Shown here: in pieces, positions 1-8,702 of the stretch
Numbering within the stretch: position 1 is the first letter of the stretch
Layout: each line of letters begins with the position of its first letter
Assembly (NCBI RefSeq): GCF_004342985.1
Contig: NZ_SMBO01000010.1
Span: 1 to 64,000 of the forward strand
Direction of reading: 5' to 3'
Length of the DNA stretch: 64,000 nucleotides
Origin: Novosphingobium sp. PhB57
GTDB taxonomy: Bacteria; Pseudomonadota; Alphaproteobacteria; Sphingomonadales; Sphingomonadaceae
Program-made: the position numbers and the translations under genes
Notes under the pieces: model-generated
What the model was told of the DNA's origin: nothing
Database searches by the model: none
Seen by the model: only the letters and a program-made list of their open reading frames with translations

Positions 1-187
1 CGTACAATCTGGTTCGTCTGCCAAAACTAATGGCGAAGGCGTAGCTATGCGAGGAATCCGCGACACGGCGGGTTCTGGCAGCAAACGACTGCCACTTGAT
101 GCCGAATTCCCCAAACCGGTGCCCGACAAACCCTTTGAGCCCGGCGATCACCGCGCCTCAAGGAGGGTTTTTCCGCACCCTGTTAGG
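1..187 (+). mobile_element. 3' remnant of an IS5-family element
   Basis: Bases 3-44 read YNLVRLPKLMAKA then stop, nearly the same as the C-terminus of the intact IS5-family transposase at 19573-20700 (YNLIRLPKLLAAA). A right-end-like sequence follows about 120 bases later (about 167-187, TTTTTCCGCACCCTGTTAG), matching the end of the intact copy. Only the tail lies in the window, so it cannot be told whether the whole element exists to the left. It lies just beyond the 3' end of the MFS gene. Confidence 0.75.
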
Positions 188-262
188 AGGCTGAACTGGT
201 AAATGGAGGGAAGGTAGGTTGGATAAGGATCGTTTGGTTTGATCTGAAATCCGGTGGGTAAT

Positions 263-1462
263 TCACCTAGCCCTATACCTGCCCAATGAGGCGATCAGCG
301 CCTGGACGCCGATTAATCCAAGGCCACAGACCACCAACCCCAGATCAGCGCTGCCGGTCGAGTCAATGGCTGCTCCGAAAAGCGGCGGCCCGAACGCTGC
401 GCCCAAGCTGAACAAACCCAGCACTAAACCGTAGGTGGCCCCGTAATTCTCCAACGCGGCATAGCGACTGGTGAAATAGGCTAGCATGTCGACTTCCGCG
501 CCTGCGGCAAGGCCCAGCATAAGCGCGGCAGGAACAGCAGGGCCTTCCATCCAGAGAATGACGCATGCGATGATGGGTGATGTCAGGAACAGGCAGGCCA
601 CTCGCGGAGCGTGAAAACGGTCGAACAGCCAGCCGACCACCAACCGCGAGACCAACACTGCCATCCCAACGAGGGCCGCCATGCGCGCGGCCTGCGCGGG
701 TGAGGTACCCCGGTCGATCAGCATCGGCACGAGATGGACGATCAGCGCTGCCACGATCACACCCAGCAGAAACCCAACCAGCGCAATGCGGCCAGTGGCA
801 AAGTTGATTTCTATCTTTCCGCGATCGTGCGCTTGCGCCTTAAGGACGGACGCGGGCTCCTCGCGACCGGTCAACAAGCTGACAGGAATGCCGATGGCCG
901 CCACGATTGCGGCGAGCGCCGTCAGCCCGGCGCGCCAACCATGGGCGGCTATGAACGGGCCGAGCAGCGCAGGGGCGAGCATCGCCGCCGTTCCAGTGCC
1001 CATCAGCATCAGTCCCAGAGCCAGACCGCGATGGTGGTCGAACCGCAACGAAACCACGCGAGCCCAGATTGCGGGCGTTGTACCACAGCCCGCCAGCGAC
1101 ACGAGCAGCCACAGAGCATACCATGCGGTCAGCGAAGGGCCGGTTTGAGCAAGCGCCAGAAAAGCCAACGGAGTTGCAATATAACTGGCAATGGCGATGG
1201 TACGGTTGCCAACGCGATCGGCCAATCTTCCAACGATCGGCGCAGACATGAAGATGCCTAACTGTTGAAACGTCGCCGCGCCGGAAACCTGCGCTCGCGT
1301 CCAGCCGAACTCGGCCTGAAGCGGGGTCACAAACAGGCCCAAAGAATAGAAGCCAACGCCCATCATGCCTACGCCAATTGCCAGCGCCGCGCCCAGGATC
1401 GTCGGCCACCCGCCTCCAAATTCAGAGCGAGCGGAAAATCGTGTGGTTGTAACTTTTGTCAT
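263..1462 (-). CDS. MFS transporter
   Basis: A 399-residue integral membrane protein of the major facilitator superfamily, with about 12 hydrophobic segments in two halves split by a polar loop near residues 200-220 (REEPASVLKAQAHDRGK). The first cytoplasmic loop carries GRLADRVGNR (about residues 78-87), the usual MFS loop 2-3 signature, and the second half has the related GWLFDRF. Length is normal for the family. Subfamily and substrate cannot be read from the sequence; monocarboxylate/oxalate-type or drug exporters are both possible. It is a single gene with no operon partner, and its 3' end faces the IS5 remnant. The ATG at 1460-1462 is the natural start. Confidence 0.85.
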   Translation of the reverse strand: MTKVTTTRFSARSEFGGGWPTILGAALAIGVGMMGVGFYSLGLFVTPLQAEFGWTRAQVSGAATFQQLGIFMSAPIVGRLADRVGNRTIAIASYIATPLAFLALAQTGPSLTAWYALWLLVSLAGCGTTPAIWARVVSLRFDHHRGLALGLMLMGTGTAAMLAPALLGPFIAAHGWRAGLTALAAIVAAIGIPVSLLTGREEPASVLKAQAHDRGKIEINFATGRIALVGFLLGVIVAALIVHLVPMLIDRGTSPAQAARMAALVGMAVLVSRLVVGWLFDRFHAPRVACLFLTSPIIACVILWMEGPAVPAALMLGLAAGAEVDMLAYFTSRYAALENYGATYGLVLGLFSLGAAFGPPLFGAAIDSTGSADLGLVVCGLGLIGVQALIASLGRYRAR

Positions 1463-2196
1463 CCTTTCACGCTGACACAGCTATGCCCGGTGCGCACTCG
1501 CCAGAATGAGCGCATTCGCAGGACGGATATCAGCCCGCTCTTGATATATCGGATCGCGTGTAGCCGCCCCCTTCCCGTCGTTCAGCGGTCAATTTTATGG
1601 TTCAGGGTTCAGCCCGTACGCTTTCCTCCTCTGCGTGATCGACTAGCCAGATCTCCGGTTTTCGATAAGGTCGGATGGCGGATCACTTCGACCTTTGCGA
1701 TGCCTGTCCGGTCAAGCGCCGGTTAGCGTAGCTCGTGCCTGCAATATCTCCATGATGCGTGCCGCCGCCATTTGCGCGAAATTCACTATCCCCAGAAGGG
1801 GAAGGTACCGCCGAGCATGAAGATGCAGTAGCTGCGGACGGTGGCGACAAGCGAACTCGTCAGCCGCCCGCAAGAACGGGTATGCGCCAAGGTCTCTGGG
1901 TGCGGTCGACTCGGTCTTCCAGCCCATCGCACCGGTGCCGGAAGGCCTGCGCTCCGATCGGCATCACCATTTCGCAGACGTTGAGAATTTATAGATCAAT
2001 TGTCTTAGAAACAAATTCGGAGGGTAATGAAATTTACTGGAATTGAAGCTATCTTTTTTAGTAGACAGGTTTATATAAAAAAATCCCGGAAGCGTATTGA
2101 CGTTTATTGGCGCTTTGCGGCTCCTGTTAATCGGCCCTCGATGTGCGCCGTCTATGGCAAGCGTTTTTAGCTGCCACCGGGTTGGAGAACATACTC
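1463..2196. other. Intergenic; possible decayed minus-strand coding remnant
   Basis: There is no intact gene in 730 bases. On the minus strand, about 1712-1880 shows two short coding-like stretches in different frames: one contains VRSYCIFMLGGTFPFWG then stop, and the next frame continues NFAQMAAARIMEILQARATLTGA then stop at 1712. This looks like the frameshifted 3' end of a gene, but the family was not recognised. The remaining sequence should hold the promoters of the MFS gene and of the small gene at 2197. The stretch 1980-2100 is AT-rich. Confidence 0.35.
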
Positions 2197-2367
2197 ATGG
2201 CCGTCAAAGACGATTATCTTGCACGTGCCGCCGCTGCGCTCGCAGAAGCGGAAATGGCTGGCCTTCAGAACGTGAAGGAAAGATGCTTGCGCTCTGCCGA
2301 GGCATGGAACGCGATGGCGACAAGGGGCGAGCATACCTGGTCGCTTCGCTCTAACCGGGAAGCATAG
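2197..2367 (+). CDS. Small conserved hypothetical protein (56 aa)
   Basis: A 56-residue, mostly helical protein starting MAVKDDYLARAAAALAEAEM and ending in a basic tail. The pattern (K-D-x-Y-L-x-R-A-A-x-A-L-A-E-A-E, then LQNVKERCLRSAEAW) resembles a small sphingomonad protein of unknown function with the shape of a short amphipathic helix pair. The ATG at 2197 is preferred over the upstream in-frame start at 2143 because the resemblance begins here. It opens a row of three small co-directional genes (2197, 2436, 2818). No function can be assigned. Confidence 0.6.
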   Translation: MAVKDDYLARAAAALAEAEMAGLQNVKERCLRSAEAWNAMATRGEHTWSLRSNREA

Positions 2368-2435
2368 CCTCACGGCCACAGCTCGCATGGCCGAGCTCTT
2401 GGTAGCGGATAAGGCTTCGGCACTGTCGGCATGTA

Positions 2436-2561
2436 ATGGCTAAGGGTCAGGTTCGAGGCAACGAGGTAGCGCACAAACCGAAAAAGCCCGTTCCTCCCAA
2501 ACAGGATGCCGCGAAACCTTCTACAAAAGAATTGGCAGTATCTTCAGAACCGAAGCCATAG
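2436..2561 (+). CDS. Very small basic protein (41 aa), MAKGQ family-like
   Basis: A 41-residue reading frame starting MAKGQVRGNEVAHKPKKPVP and ending SSEPKP. It is rich in Lys and Pro and has no hydrophobic core, so it is probably disordered. The opening M-A-K-G-Q-x-R-x-N and the following KPKKP run resemble small basic proteins seen in many alphaproteobacteria, often annotated as hypothetical. It follows the 56-residue gene by 68 bases and precedes the gene at 2818 by 256 bases. The function is unknown. Confidence 0.55.
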   Translation: MAKGQVRGNEVAHKPKKPVPPKQDAAKPSTKELAVSSEPKP

Positions 2562-2817
2562 TGAAGTGGGCTCAGCGGACTGCCTGTATTGCAGGCTTTG
2601 ATGCATCTGGTGTCCGTTCAAAGACGGGCTTCTGGCTCGTGCTCACGCAGTCTCGACCGGCGCGGCCCCAAGTTTCGTTCACTCGTGTTCTAGCGGAGAA
2701 GCGCTTCGTGAAAGGTATTGGGAAAAGTTCAACGGTGCAAGGTACGCTCACTGTCGTCAGAAGCAGTCTCGTCGTTAGTAAATTACCGGGTAATTCCGAC
2801 AAAAAAAGGATTCTGCG

Positions 2818-3267
2818 ATGAAAATGTCTGGCAAAGAATTTGCGTCAAGCTCAAATGGTGACCGCTGGCTCCTGGCGCGAGACGATATGGACGGCGCAGG
2901 CTATGTGATACATGAGGCTAACAAACCCTCAGGCGGGGCTGTCACGCGCATCGAGATTGGTGATTTTCTCAAAAGCTCACCAGCAGCGTCTGAGCATTTG
3001 GCTTTGCTCAGTCTGATCGGCGCGGTGGCAGCGCACGGTCCGTCAACCCTCAAAGACGAGCATATCGGCATGAAGATGCTTCGCCGCGCCTCGGAGGATG
3101 ACGCGGATAAAGCCCTGTTTGGCGCAAAAGTGGCATTGCCCCTGACGACGAGCTACGAAGCGCTCGAGTTCTTTAACTGCATGCTGGATGTGCTGTCGGG
3201 TCAGCGAGAGAGCGACGAAGCCGCAGACGCCTTGCGCATGCCGGTGGGTTTTGGCAGCACTCACTGA
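2818..3267 (+). CDS. Conserved hypothetical protein (149 aa)
   Basis: A soluble protein of 149 residues. Its N-terminal half (SSSNGDRWLLARDD, then HEANKPSGGAVTRIEIGDFL, then a short helix ending LLSLIG) matches a pattern common in alphaproteobacterial hypothetical proteins: a one-domain segment in which a sequence about HEAN-PSGG leads into an acidic-aromatic strand. The C-terminal 80 residues are helical and not recognised. The start at 2818 has an AGGA ribosome site 7 bases upstream, inside an A-rich run. No enzyme motif is visible. Confidence 0.65.
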   Translation: MKMSGKEFASSSNGDRWLLARDDMDGAGYVIHEANKPSGGAVTRIEIGDFLKSSPAASEHLALLSLIGAVAAHGPSTLKDEHIGMKMLRRASEDDADKALFGAKVALPLTTSYEALEFFNCMLDVLSGQRESDEAADALRMPVGFGSTH

Positions 3268-3809
3268 GTCGCTGCCGGTCCGAGTAGCGGCTCTTCTCGA
3301 AATTCCAAACCTGACAAGCATGGATTTGCAGCCAGCTAATTCGCACATCGGTTTCCGGTTCTGCACGACCTGGCTTTCGCGATTTGGCTGGCGTGACGTG
3401 CAAAATCCCATTCAGCTCGAACCTTCGCTGGATCGGATAGCCGTTATCTCCTGAGAAAGGCTCCAGTCAGGACGCAGCCGAACTGGTAATCGGGATGTCA
3501 ATGCGGGAGGTGGGGACCTCCTTAAACCGCTTATTGGGAAATCGGTCTTACCCGGCACCCTCCTTGGCGCGCTCTTTTTCTAACGAGATGAACCGGCCGC
3601 CCTAGCTACGGAGATCAGAGCTATAGCGACGTTATACCACCCAACGTAGTCACTGGGGGCGTGGCGTCTGCGATGCATGTGGTAAGGAAGTCCGGGAGGC
3701 TTCGGTATCCTACCGTCTCGGCCTGCGCGGGCGAATAGCCGCATAAACTCTCCATGCATGGCCTTGAAGTATTTATCATCTGTCAGCGCCGAAGACAGCA
3801 GCCATCCTA
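3268..3809. other. Intergenic, no gene seen
   Basis: Between two convergent small genes. Only short overlapping frames without coding character are present. No clear terminator hairpin with a U-run was found. Confidence 0.5.
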
Positions 3810-4079
3810 TCAGTGAATGGTGGCCCAGCCGCCATTATCATCGTCGAGAAAGGCTTCGATCCCCTCCTGCTCAACTGCACGCTTAAACGCGTTTAAAGCT
3901 GTCATGTCGCTATCGAACGGCTCTTCCCAAACGGTGGAAGTGCCAGCTTCATTGACCACCTCCAAGGTCCAGCCCTCGTCCTCCTCAAGCTTGAAGATCA
4001 CTACTCTGAGAGTAACGCCGTCCTGGATAAAGGTCTGCGAATGCGGGGAGTCTATGATGGGAGGGTCAATTTCAAACAT
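3810..4079 (-). CDS. Small acidic hypothetical protein (89 aa)
   Basis: An acidic 89-residue protein beginning MFEIDPPIIDSPHSQTFIQD and ending FLDDDNGGWATIH. It alternates short beta-like stretches (VTLRVVIFKLEEDEGWTLEVVNEAGTS is one continuous sheet-like region) with a helix (ALNAFKRAVEQEGIEAFL), a pattern usual for small alpha/beta hypothetical proteins. The inner ATG (4077-4079) is preferred because GGAG lies six bases upstream; an ATG four codons earlier (4091) lacks a ribosome site. The family was not recognised. Confidence 0.65.
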   Translation of the reverse strand: MFEIDPPIIDSPHSQTFIQDGVTLRVVIFKLEEDEGWTLEVVNEAGTSTVWEEPFDSDMTALNAFKRAVEQEGIEAFLDDDNGGWATIH

Positions 4080-4670
4080 GTCCGTCTCCATGGGCGTTCA
4101 AGATGGTATACGCCGGCCCGCAACTCGTTGGTAGGCAAAACGCGAACGGTCCCCTCGGGGCGGCTGAAATCAAGCACGAACAAGCAGGAGTTCACTAGCT
4201 CCAGTTCCAACACGCGATGAGGCGGTAGGACACTGATCTTGGTGCGGTGCACTGTGCCTTCATGAGCGTGCCAAGCTGACGCGGCCCTTCGGCTCCGGCG
4301 TGGTCGATGCGCACGGCTTCTGAGCGGGCAGTATACCTGAAAATAAACATATTGCTTGGAGACTTATGTCTCGATGAGGCATAGACGGTTCTGCCTATGG
4401 CCCGTGGCCCAGCGGAAGGCTTATAGCGGCCATCCCAATCAACAGTAAAGTCCGACAAAAATCCGGAACTTGACCCGGCGGTACATAAGCATTCAACACC
4501 CCCGGCAGAACTCGCGGTAATCCTGCGAACCGGCTGCAGACTTTTCCATACCGCTTAGACCCGCAACCGAAACGGATATAACTTCGCTGCTGATGATCGC
4601 CGCGCAGGTTGCGCTGCGCTCCCCAGATGGGCCATGATCGCTTCAGGTTTTCGACCAGGGGCTCTCTAAT
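4080..4670. other. Intergenic; weak minus-strand frame only
   Basis: A minus-strand frame at about 4052-4252 (GTG start) has a plausible stretch, PPHRVLELELVNSCLFVLDF, that could be a short gene upstream of the acidic protein, but it overlaps that gene and has no clear homologue. The rest is the leader of the tricorn-like gene. Nothing else is supported. Confidence 0.35.
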
Positions 4671-7600
4671 ATGAATTGTTTTCGCGCGATCGCGACCAGC
4701 TTGTTCGCTCTGGCGTCTTCTGCTGCCTACGCAGAACAAGGCTACTATCAATATCCGAGCGCTCGCGCGGACGTGCTTGTTTTTGCCAGCGAAGGCGATC
4801 TTTGGCGCACCAACCGAAACGGCGGGACTGCCACCCGACTGACGAACCATGTTGCCGAGGAAAGTGACGTTCATATCTCACCGAACGGCACATTGGTAGC
4901 TTTCACTGCCAGTTATGACAGTGACCAGGACGTCTATGTCATGCCGATCGGCGGCGGAGCGCCCCGCCGCCTTACGTTTGAGGGAGGTATGCTGCGCACG
5001 GTAGGTTGGACGCCCGAGGGCAAGGTTATTTACGCCTCTCGCATCACTGGTGCGGGTCAAGGGGAAATACTCTACACCGTCGATCCAGCTGGCGGAGAAG
5101 CCACCCCTATTCCGCTTTGGCGCGCCAACGATGCGACATACGGTCAGGACGGCCAGACCCTGTTCTTTAGCCGCCGGGGCTTGACCGCCCGCGCGCGTGA
5201 CAATGCCGTTCTCTACAGGGGCGGCGGAATAGAACAACTTTGGCGTTGGCGGACCGGCACGGCTGTGGAGGCAGTCCAGCTGCTGGCGGACTTCGATGCA
5301 CCAATTCGCTTCCCGATGGCTTATGCTGGCCGGGTTTACTTCATTTCGGACAAGAGCGGCGCCGATGCTGTCTGGTCAGTGAACGAGGATGGCAGCGGTG
5401 TAACCAAGCTCTCCGCCGAAATGCCGTTCCCCGTGCTTCAGGCCAGTCTCGATACAGGAGATATCTTTCTTCAGAACGGGGCGGACATTCATGTCTTCTC
5501 CTTGCGGGACAATAGTCTGCGCAAGCTCTCCATCGACATTGTTACCGATCGCGAACAAACGCGACTGCGTTCGATCGGCGCACCTTTGAGCCAGTTGGAG
5601 GGCGCCCGGATATCGCCGTCGGGCGAAAGCGTGGCTGTAACGGCGCGCGGGCGGGTAGCACTGGGTGCGCCCAAACAGTTGCGCCGGGTGGACTTCTCGG
5701 TGCCGCTGCAGGCTCGCGCCCGGCAGGCGGTTGCAGGGCCTAACGGCGAGCGCGTATTCATGGTCCTGGACCAGGGAGAGCGCGGCGACATCTACACCAT
5801 GCGATCGGACGGTTCAGGAGAACCCGCCGCGATCACGCACGGCTATGACGCCTACATTTGGTCCTTTGCGCTCTCGCCCGATGGGAAGGCGTTAGTCTTG
5901 TGGGACAAGCAGGCCCGATTGCGAAAGGTGGATATCGCCACCGGCCGCGTCACCCTGCTTGCTACAAGCGATGCCGGCGATGACGAGCCCTTTCATAACC
6001 TCGTCTTTTCGCCAGATTCAACGCACATTGCTTATGCGGAGGTCTCTCGCCGCAACAATGCCAACACCACCGACATTTTCCTGCAAAATATAAATAGCGG
6101 TGCGCGCGTGAAGGCGACCTCAGGCAAGTACAACGACTATGCGCCTGCCTTCGCCCATGACGGGGCATGGCTCTATTTCCTGTCCGACCGCAATTTCGAA
6201 CCGACACCGGGCAGCCCTTGGGGCGATCGCAACATGGGTGTGGCATTCCCAAATCGCGGTGAAATCTATGCGCTCCAGCTCGATCCAGCGTCGGAGTTCC
6301 CTTTTCGCGAGGACAACGAGCTAAGCCGAAAGCCCGACGAAGAACCCGAAAGCGATGAGGAACCTTCTTCGGACAAGGAAAAAAAAGGGGATAACGGAAA
6401 GAAGGACGAGAAACCGAAGGCTGCGCATATCGTAATCGATGGGGTATCGGAACGTCTTTACAAAATTCCGACCGAGCCGGGGATGAGCGAGATGCTGCTC
6501 GCTTCCAAGGACTTTTTGTATAGCCTGAAAGATGACAAGCTTGTCTCGATCGCGATCGACAAGAGCGATCCAAAAATTGAGACTTTCGCGGACAAGGTCC
6601 AAAGTGCCGATATTTCCGCAGATGGCAAAACTCTCCTGGTGGTCGCAGGGCCCGCGAAGAAACCGGCGCTCATGCTGGTGCCCGCCAAGAGCAAGTTACC
6701 TGAAAAGACCGAGCCGGACACCGTTAGGCTGGACGACTGGCGTCTTACGGTTGATCCCGCCTCGGAGTGGAAACAGATGTTCGTCGACGCCTGGCGGCTT
6801 CACCGTGACTTTGCCTACGATCCGGCCATGCGCGGTGTCGACTGGATTGCGGTGCGGACGCGGATGGAACCTCTTCTGGCCCGCATCGGGCACCGGGCCG
6901 AACTCAATACGATCCTCGGCCAGATGGCCTCACAACTGGGCATCCTGCACAGCCAGGTGCGCCCCGGTGACTTGCCAAAGGATGACGAGAACAGCGCCAT
7001 GGCTTTTCTGGGCGCGCGTTACACCGCTGTTGCGGGAGGGCTGCGCGTGGACAGTATCTTCCGGGCAGAGGCAGACCTCGTTTCCAGACGTCCTCCGCTC
7101 AGCCGGCCAGGCGTCGATGTTCGGGTTGGGGACGTGATTCGCCGTGTCGACGGCCGACCCGTTGCCTCACTTAGCGCTCTCCGGCTCGAACTGGCGTCGA
7201 AGGCCGGCCAGGAAGTTCGCCTTGATGTCACACGAGGGACCCGTGCGCTGAGCGCTATCGTCGAGCCGATGACCTTTGATGGCGAAGTAACCGCCAGCTA
7301 CCAAGACTTCGTTGAAAGTAGGCGCCTTGCTGCGCAGAGACTGTCGGGAGGAAAAATCGGGTATTTGCATCTTCGCGCCATGGGATCGGACGACGTCGCC
7401 AGTTTCGCGCGCGACTACCTTGCACAGCTCGACAAGGACGGCCTCATCATCGATGTGCGAAACAACAACGGCGGCAATATCGACAGTCTTATCATCTCGA
7501 TGTTGATGCGCCGCCCATGGGCATTCTGGGCCAAGCCCGATGGCACCGGCGTTCCAACGACGAACATGCAGAATGCCTATCGTGGCAAAGTCGCCGTTCT

Positions 7601-8000
7601 TATCGACGAGAGGACCTACTCCGATGGGGAGACTTTCGCCGCCGCGATCAAGTCGCTCGGCATCGCCCCGCTGATCGGCAAGCGCACGGCGGGGGCAGGC
7701 ATCTGGTTGTCCGATCGCAACCGGCTGAGCGACGATGGGGCAGTCAGAGTGGCCGAGAACGCGCAATATGCAGCCGACGGTACCTGGATTGTGGAGGGAC
7801 ACGGCATAGGCCCGGACGTCGAAGTGGAGAACGGACCGCATGCGACTTTCGAAGGCCGGGATGCCCAACTTGAAGCGGCAGTTTCGCTCCTTCAGCAGGA
7901 GATCGCAAAGGACCCTATCCACCCCCTCATACCCAAGCCATTACCGCCATTAGGCGTGCCGGCAAGCGACGTGACCCGATCGAATTCAGACCTGCGGTAA
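4671..8000 (+). CDS. Tricorn-like protease (beta-propeller, PDZ, S41 peptidase)
   Basis: A 1109-residue exported protein. Residues 1-21 are a signal peptide cut after AYA. Residues about 25-540 hold TolB/PD40-type propeller repeats (ISPNGTLVAF, LSPDGKALVL, FSPDSTHIAY). A Lys/Glu/Asp-rich linker follows at about 548-585. A PDZ-like segment lies about 785-860 (VGDVIRRVDGRPV) and an S41/tricorn-core domain about 895-1080. Ser984 in TYSDGETF is the likely nucleophile. Tricorn homologues cut oligopeptides to short peptides; with a signal peptide this one should act in the periplasm. It is probably monocistronic, ending in a hairpin at 8006-8038. It sits upstream of the TonB receptor/S9/amidohydrolase operon, which suggests shared peptide catabolism (inference). 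Confidence 0.88.
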   Translation: MNCFRAIATSLFALASSAAYAEQGYYQYPSARADVLVFASEGDLWRTNRNGGTATRLTNHVAEESDVHISPNGTLVAFTASYDSDQDVYVMPIGGGAPRRLTFEGGMLRTVGWTPEGKVIYASRITGAGQGEILYTVDPAGGEATPIPLWRANDATYGQDGQTLFFSRRGLTARARDNAVLYRGGGIEQLWRWRTGTAVEAVQLLADFDAPIRFPMAYAGRVYFISDKSGADAVWSVNEDGSGVTKLSAEMPFPVLQASLDTGDIFLQNGADIHVFSLRDNSLRKLSIDIVTDREQTRLRSIGAPLSQLEGARISPSGESVAVTARGRVALGAPKQLRRVDFSVPLQARARQAVAGPNGERVFMVLDQGERGDIYTMRSDGSGEPAAITHGYDAYIWSFALSPDGKALVLWDKQARLRKVDIATGRVTLLATSDAGDDEPFHNLVFSPDSTHIAYAEVSRRNNANTTDIFLQNINSGARVKATSGKYNDYAPAFAHDGAWLYFLSDRNFEPTPGSPWGDRNMGVAFPNRGEIYALQLDPASEFPFREDNELSRKPDEEPESDEEPSSDKEKKGDNGKKDEKPKAAHIVIDGVSERLYKIPTEPGMSEMLLASKDFLYSLKDDKLVSIAIDKSDPKIETFADKVQSADISADGKTLLVVAGPAKKPALMLVPAKSKLPEKTEPDTVRLDDWRLTVDPASEWKQMFVDAWRLHRDFAYDPAMRGVDWIAVRTRMEPLLARIGHRAELNTILGQMASQLGILHSQVRPGDLPKDDENSAMAFLGARYTAVAGGLRVDSIFRAEADLVSRRPPLSRPGVDVRVGDVIRRVDGRPVASLSALRLELASKAGQEVRLDVTRGTRALSAIVEPMTFDGEVTASYQDFVESRRLAAQRLSGGKIGYLHLRAMGSDDVASFARDYLAQLDKDGLIIDVRNNNGGNIDSLIISMLMRRPWAFWAKPDGTGVPTTNMQNAYRGKVAVLIDERTYSDGETFAAAIKSLGIAPLIGKRTAGAGIWLSDRNRLSDDGAVRVAENAQYAADGTWIVEGHGIGPDVEVENGPHATFEGRDAQLEAAVSLLQQEIAKDPIHPLIPKPLPPLGVPASDVTRSNSDLR

Positions 8001-8005
8001 ATGCC

Positions 8006-8038
8006 GCTGCCGGCGGCGCCTTTTCCGCTGCCGGCAGC
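8006..8038 (+). terminator. Hairpin after the tricorn-like gene
   Basis: A 9-bp perfect stem, 8006-8014 (GCTGCCGGC) against 8030-8038 (GCCGGCAGC), starts 6 bases after the stop codon. No T-run follows, so it is at best a weak terminator or an RNA-stabilising hairpin. Confidence 0.4.
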
Positions 8039-8702
8039 ACCTTCACGTGATGCAGCCCCTGTTTATGCGGACAGGCAAAAGGCGTTTCACAGGGGCTATG
8101 AAATATATTGCGAATGGGCGAATAAAGTATGGTTTTAGCGACCGATGCCGACGCAGGGTCACACTGTCAGCACGGCAGAAAGGCAGCTGTGAATACCCGT
8201 GGCTATTGCTCGCCTGAAGCAGTGCAGGGTGGCCAATCCTGTGGGACGCCGCTGATATTTTTCTCTTGTGGAACTATTTTTCTCTTGTGGAACTCAGGGG
8301 TAATGCCGGGACGGGGGGATGTCTTTATCGTATGGGCAGCGCTTGCGCCGGATTATTCGCAAATATTGCGGTATTGCTCTTTGGTTTTAGTTCAATTCTG
8401 TCGTCCCAAACTAATATAGTTTACTTGTAAATCCAGTCGAATTTTCTTTTACCGATATCTCGTCATATCTATTTTATTCAACAACACCTCCGCAAACGCG
8501 GCGAACATCCTGAAACGTCCTATGATTGGCGGGCCTGGTGCGCAGGGCGCCTCCTAGTTTACACTTGGCCAAGCCAGCGATGGCGGCGTACCTGCATCGT
8601 CAGCTTCATCAAGGCTGGTGAGCCAATTGCAAGTTTGACTGGTCACTCATTTGCATCTTGGGGGATACCTCGCACAAAGCCGGTGTCTTGAAGAGATGAC
8701 GC
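8039..8702. other. Intergenic, 660 bases, no gene; holds a 19-bp tandem repeat
   Basis: No convincing reading frame. The stretch from about 8380 to 8480 is AT-rich compared with the surroundings. It contains the tandem repeat listed separately. The region separates convergent genes. Confidence 0.5.
8257..8294. repeat. Perfect 19-bp tandem duplication
   Basis: ATTTTTCTCTTGTGGAACT occurs twice head to tail with no spacer (8257-8275 and 8276-8294). The two units are identical, which suggests a recent slippage duplication or a pair of binding sites. No gene reads across it convincingly. Confidence 0.85.
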
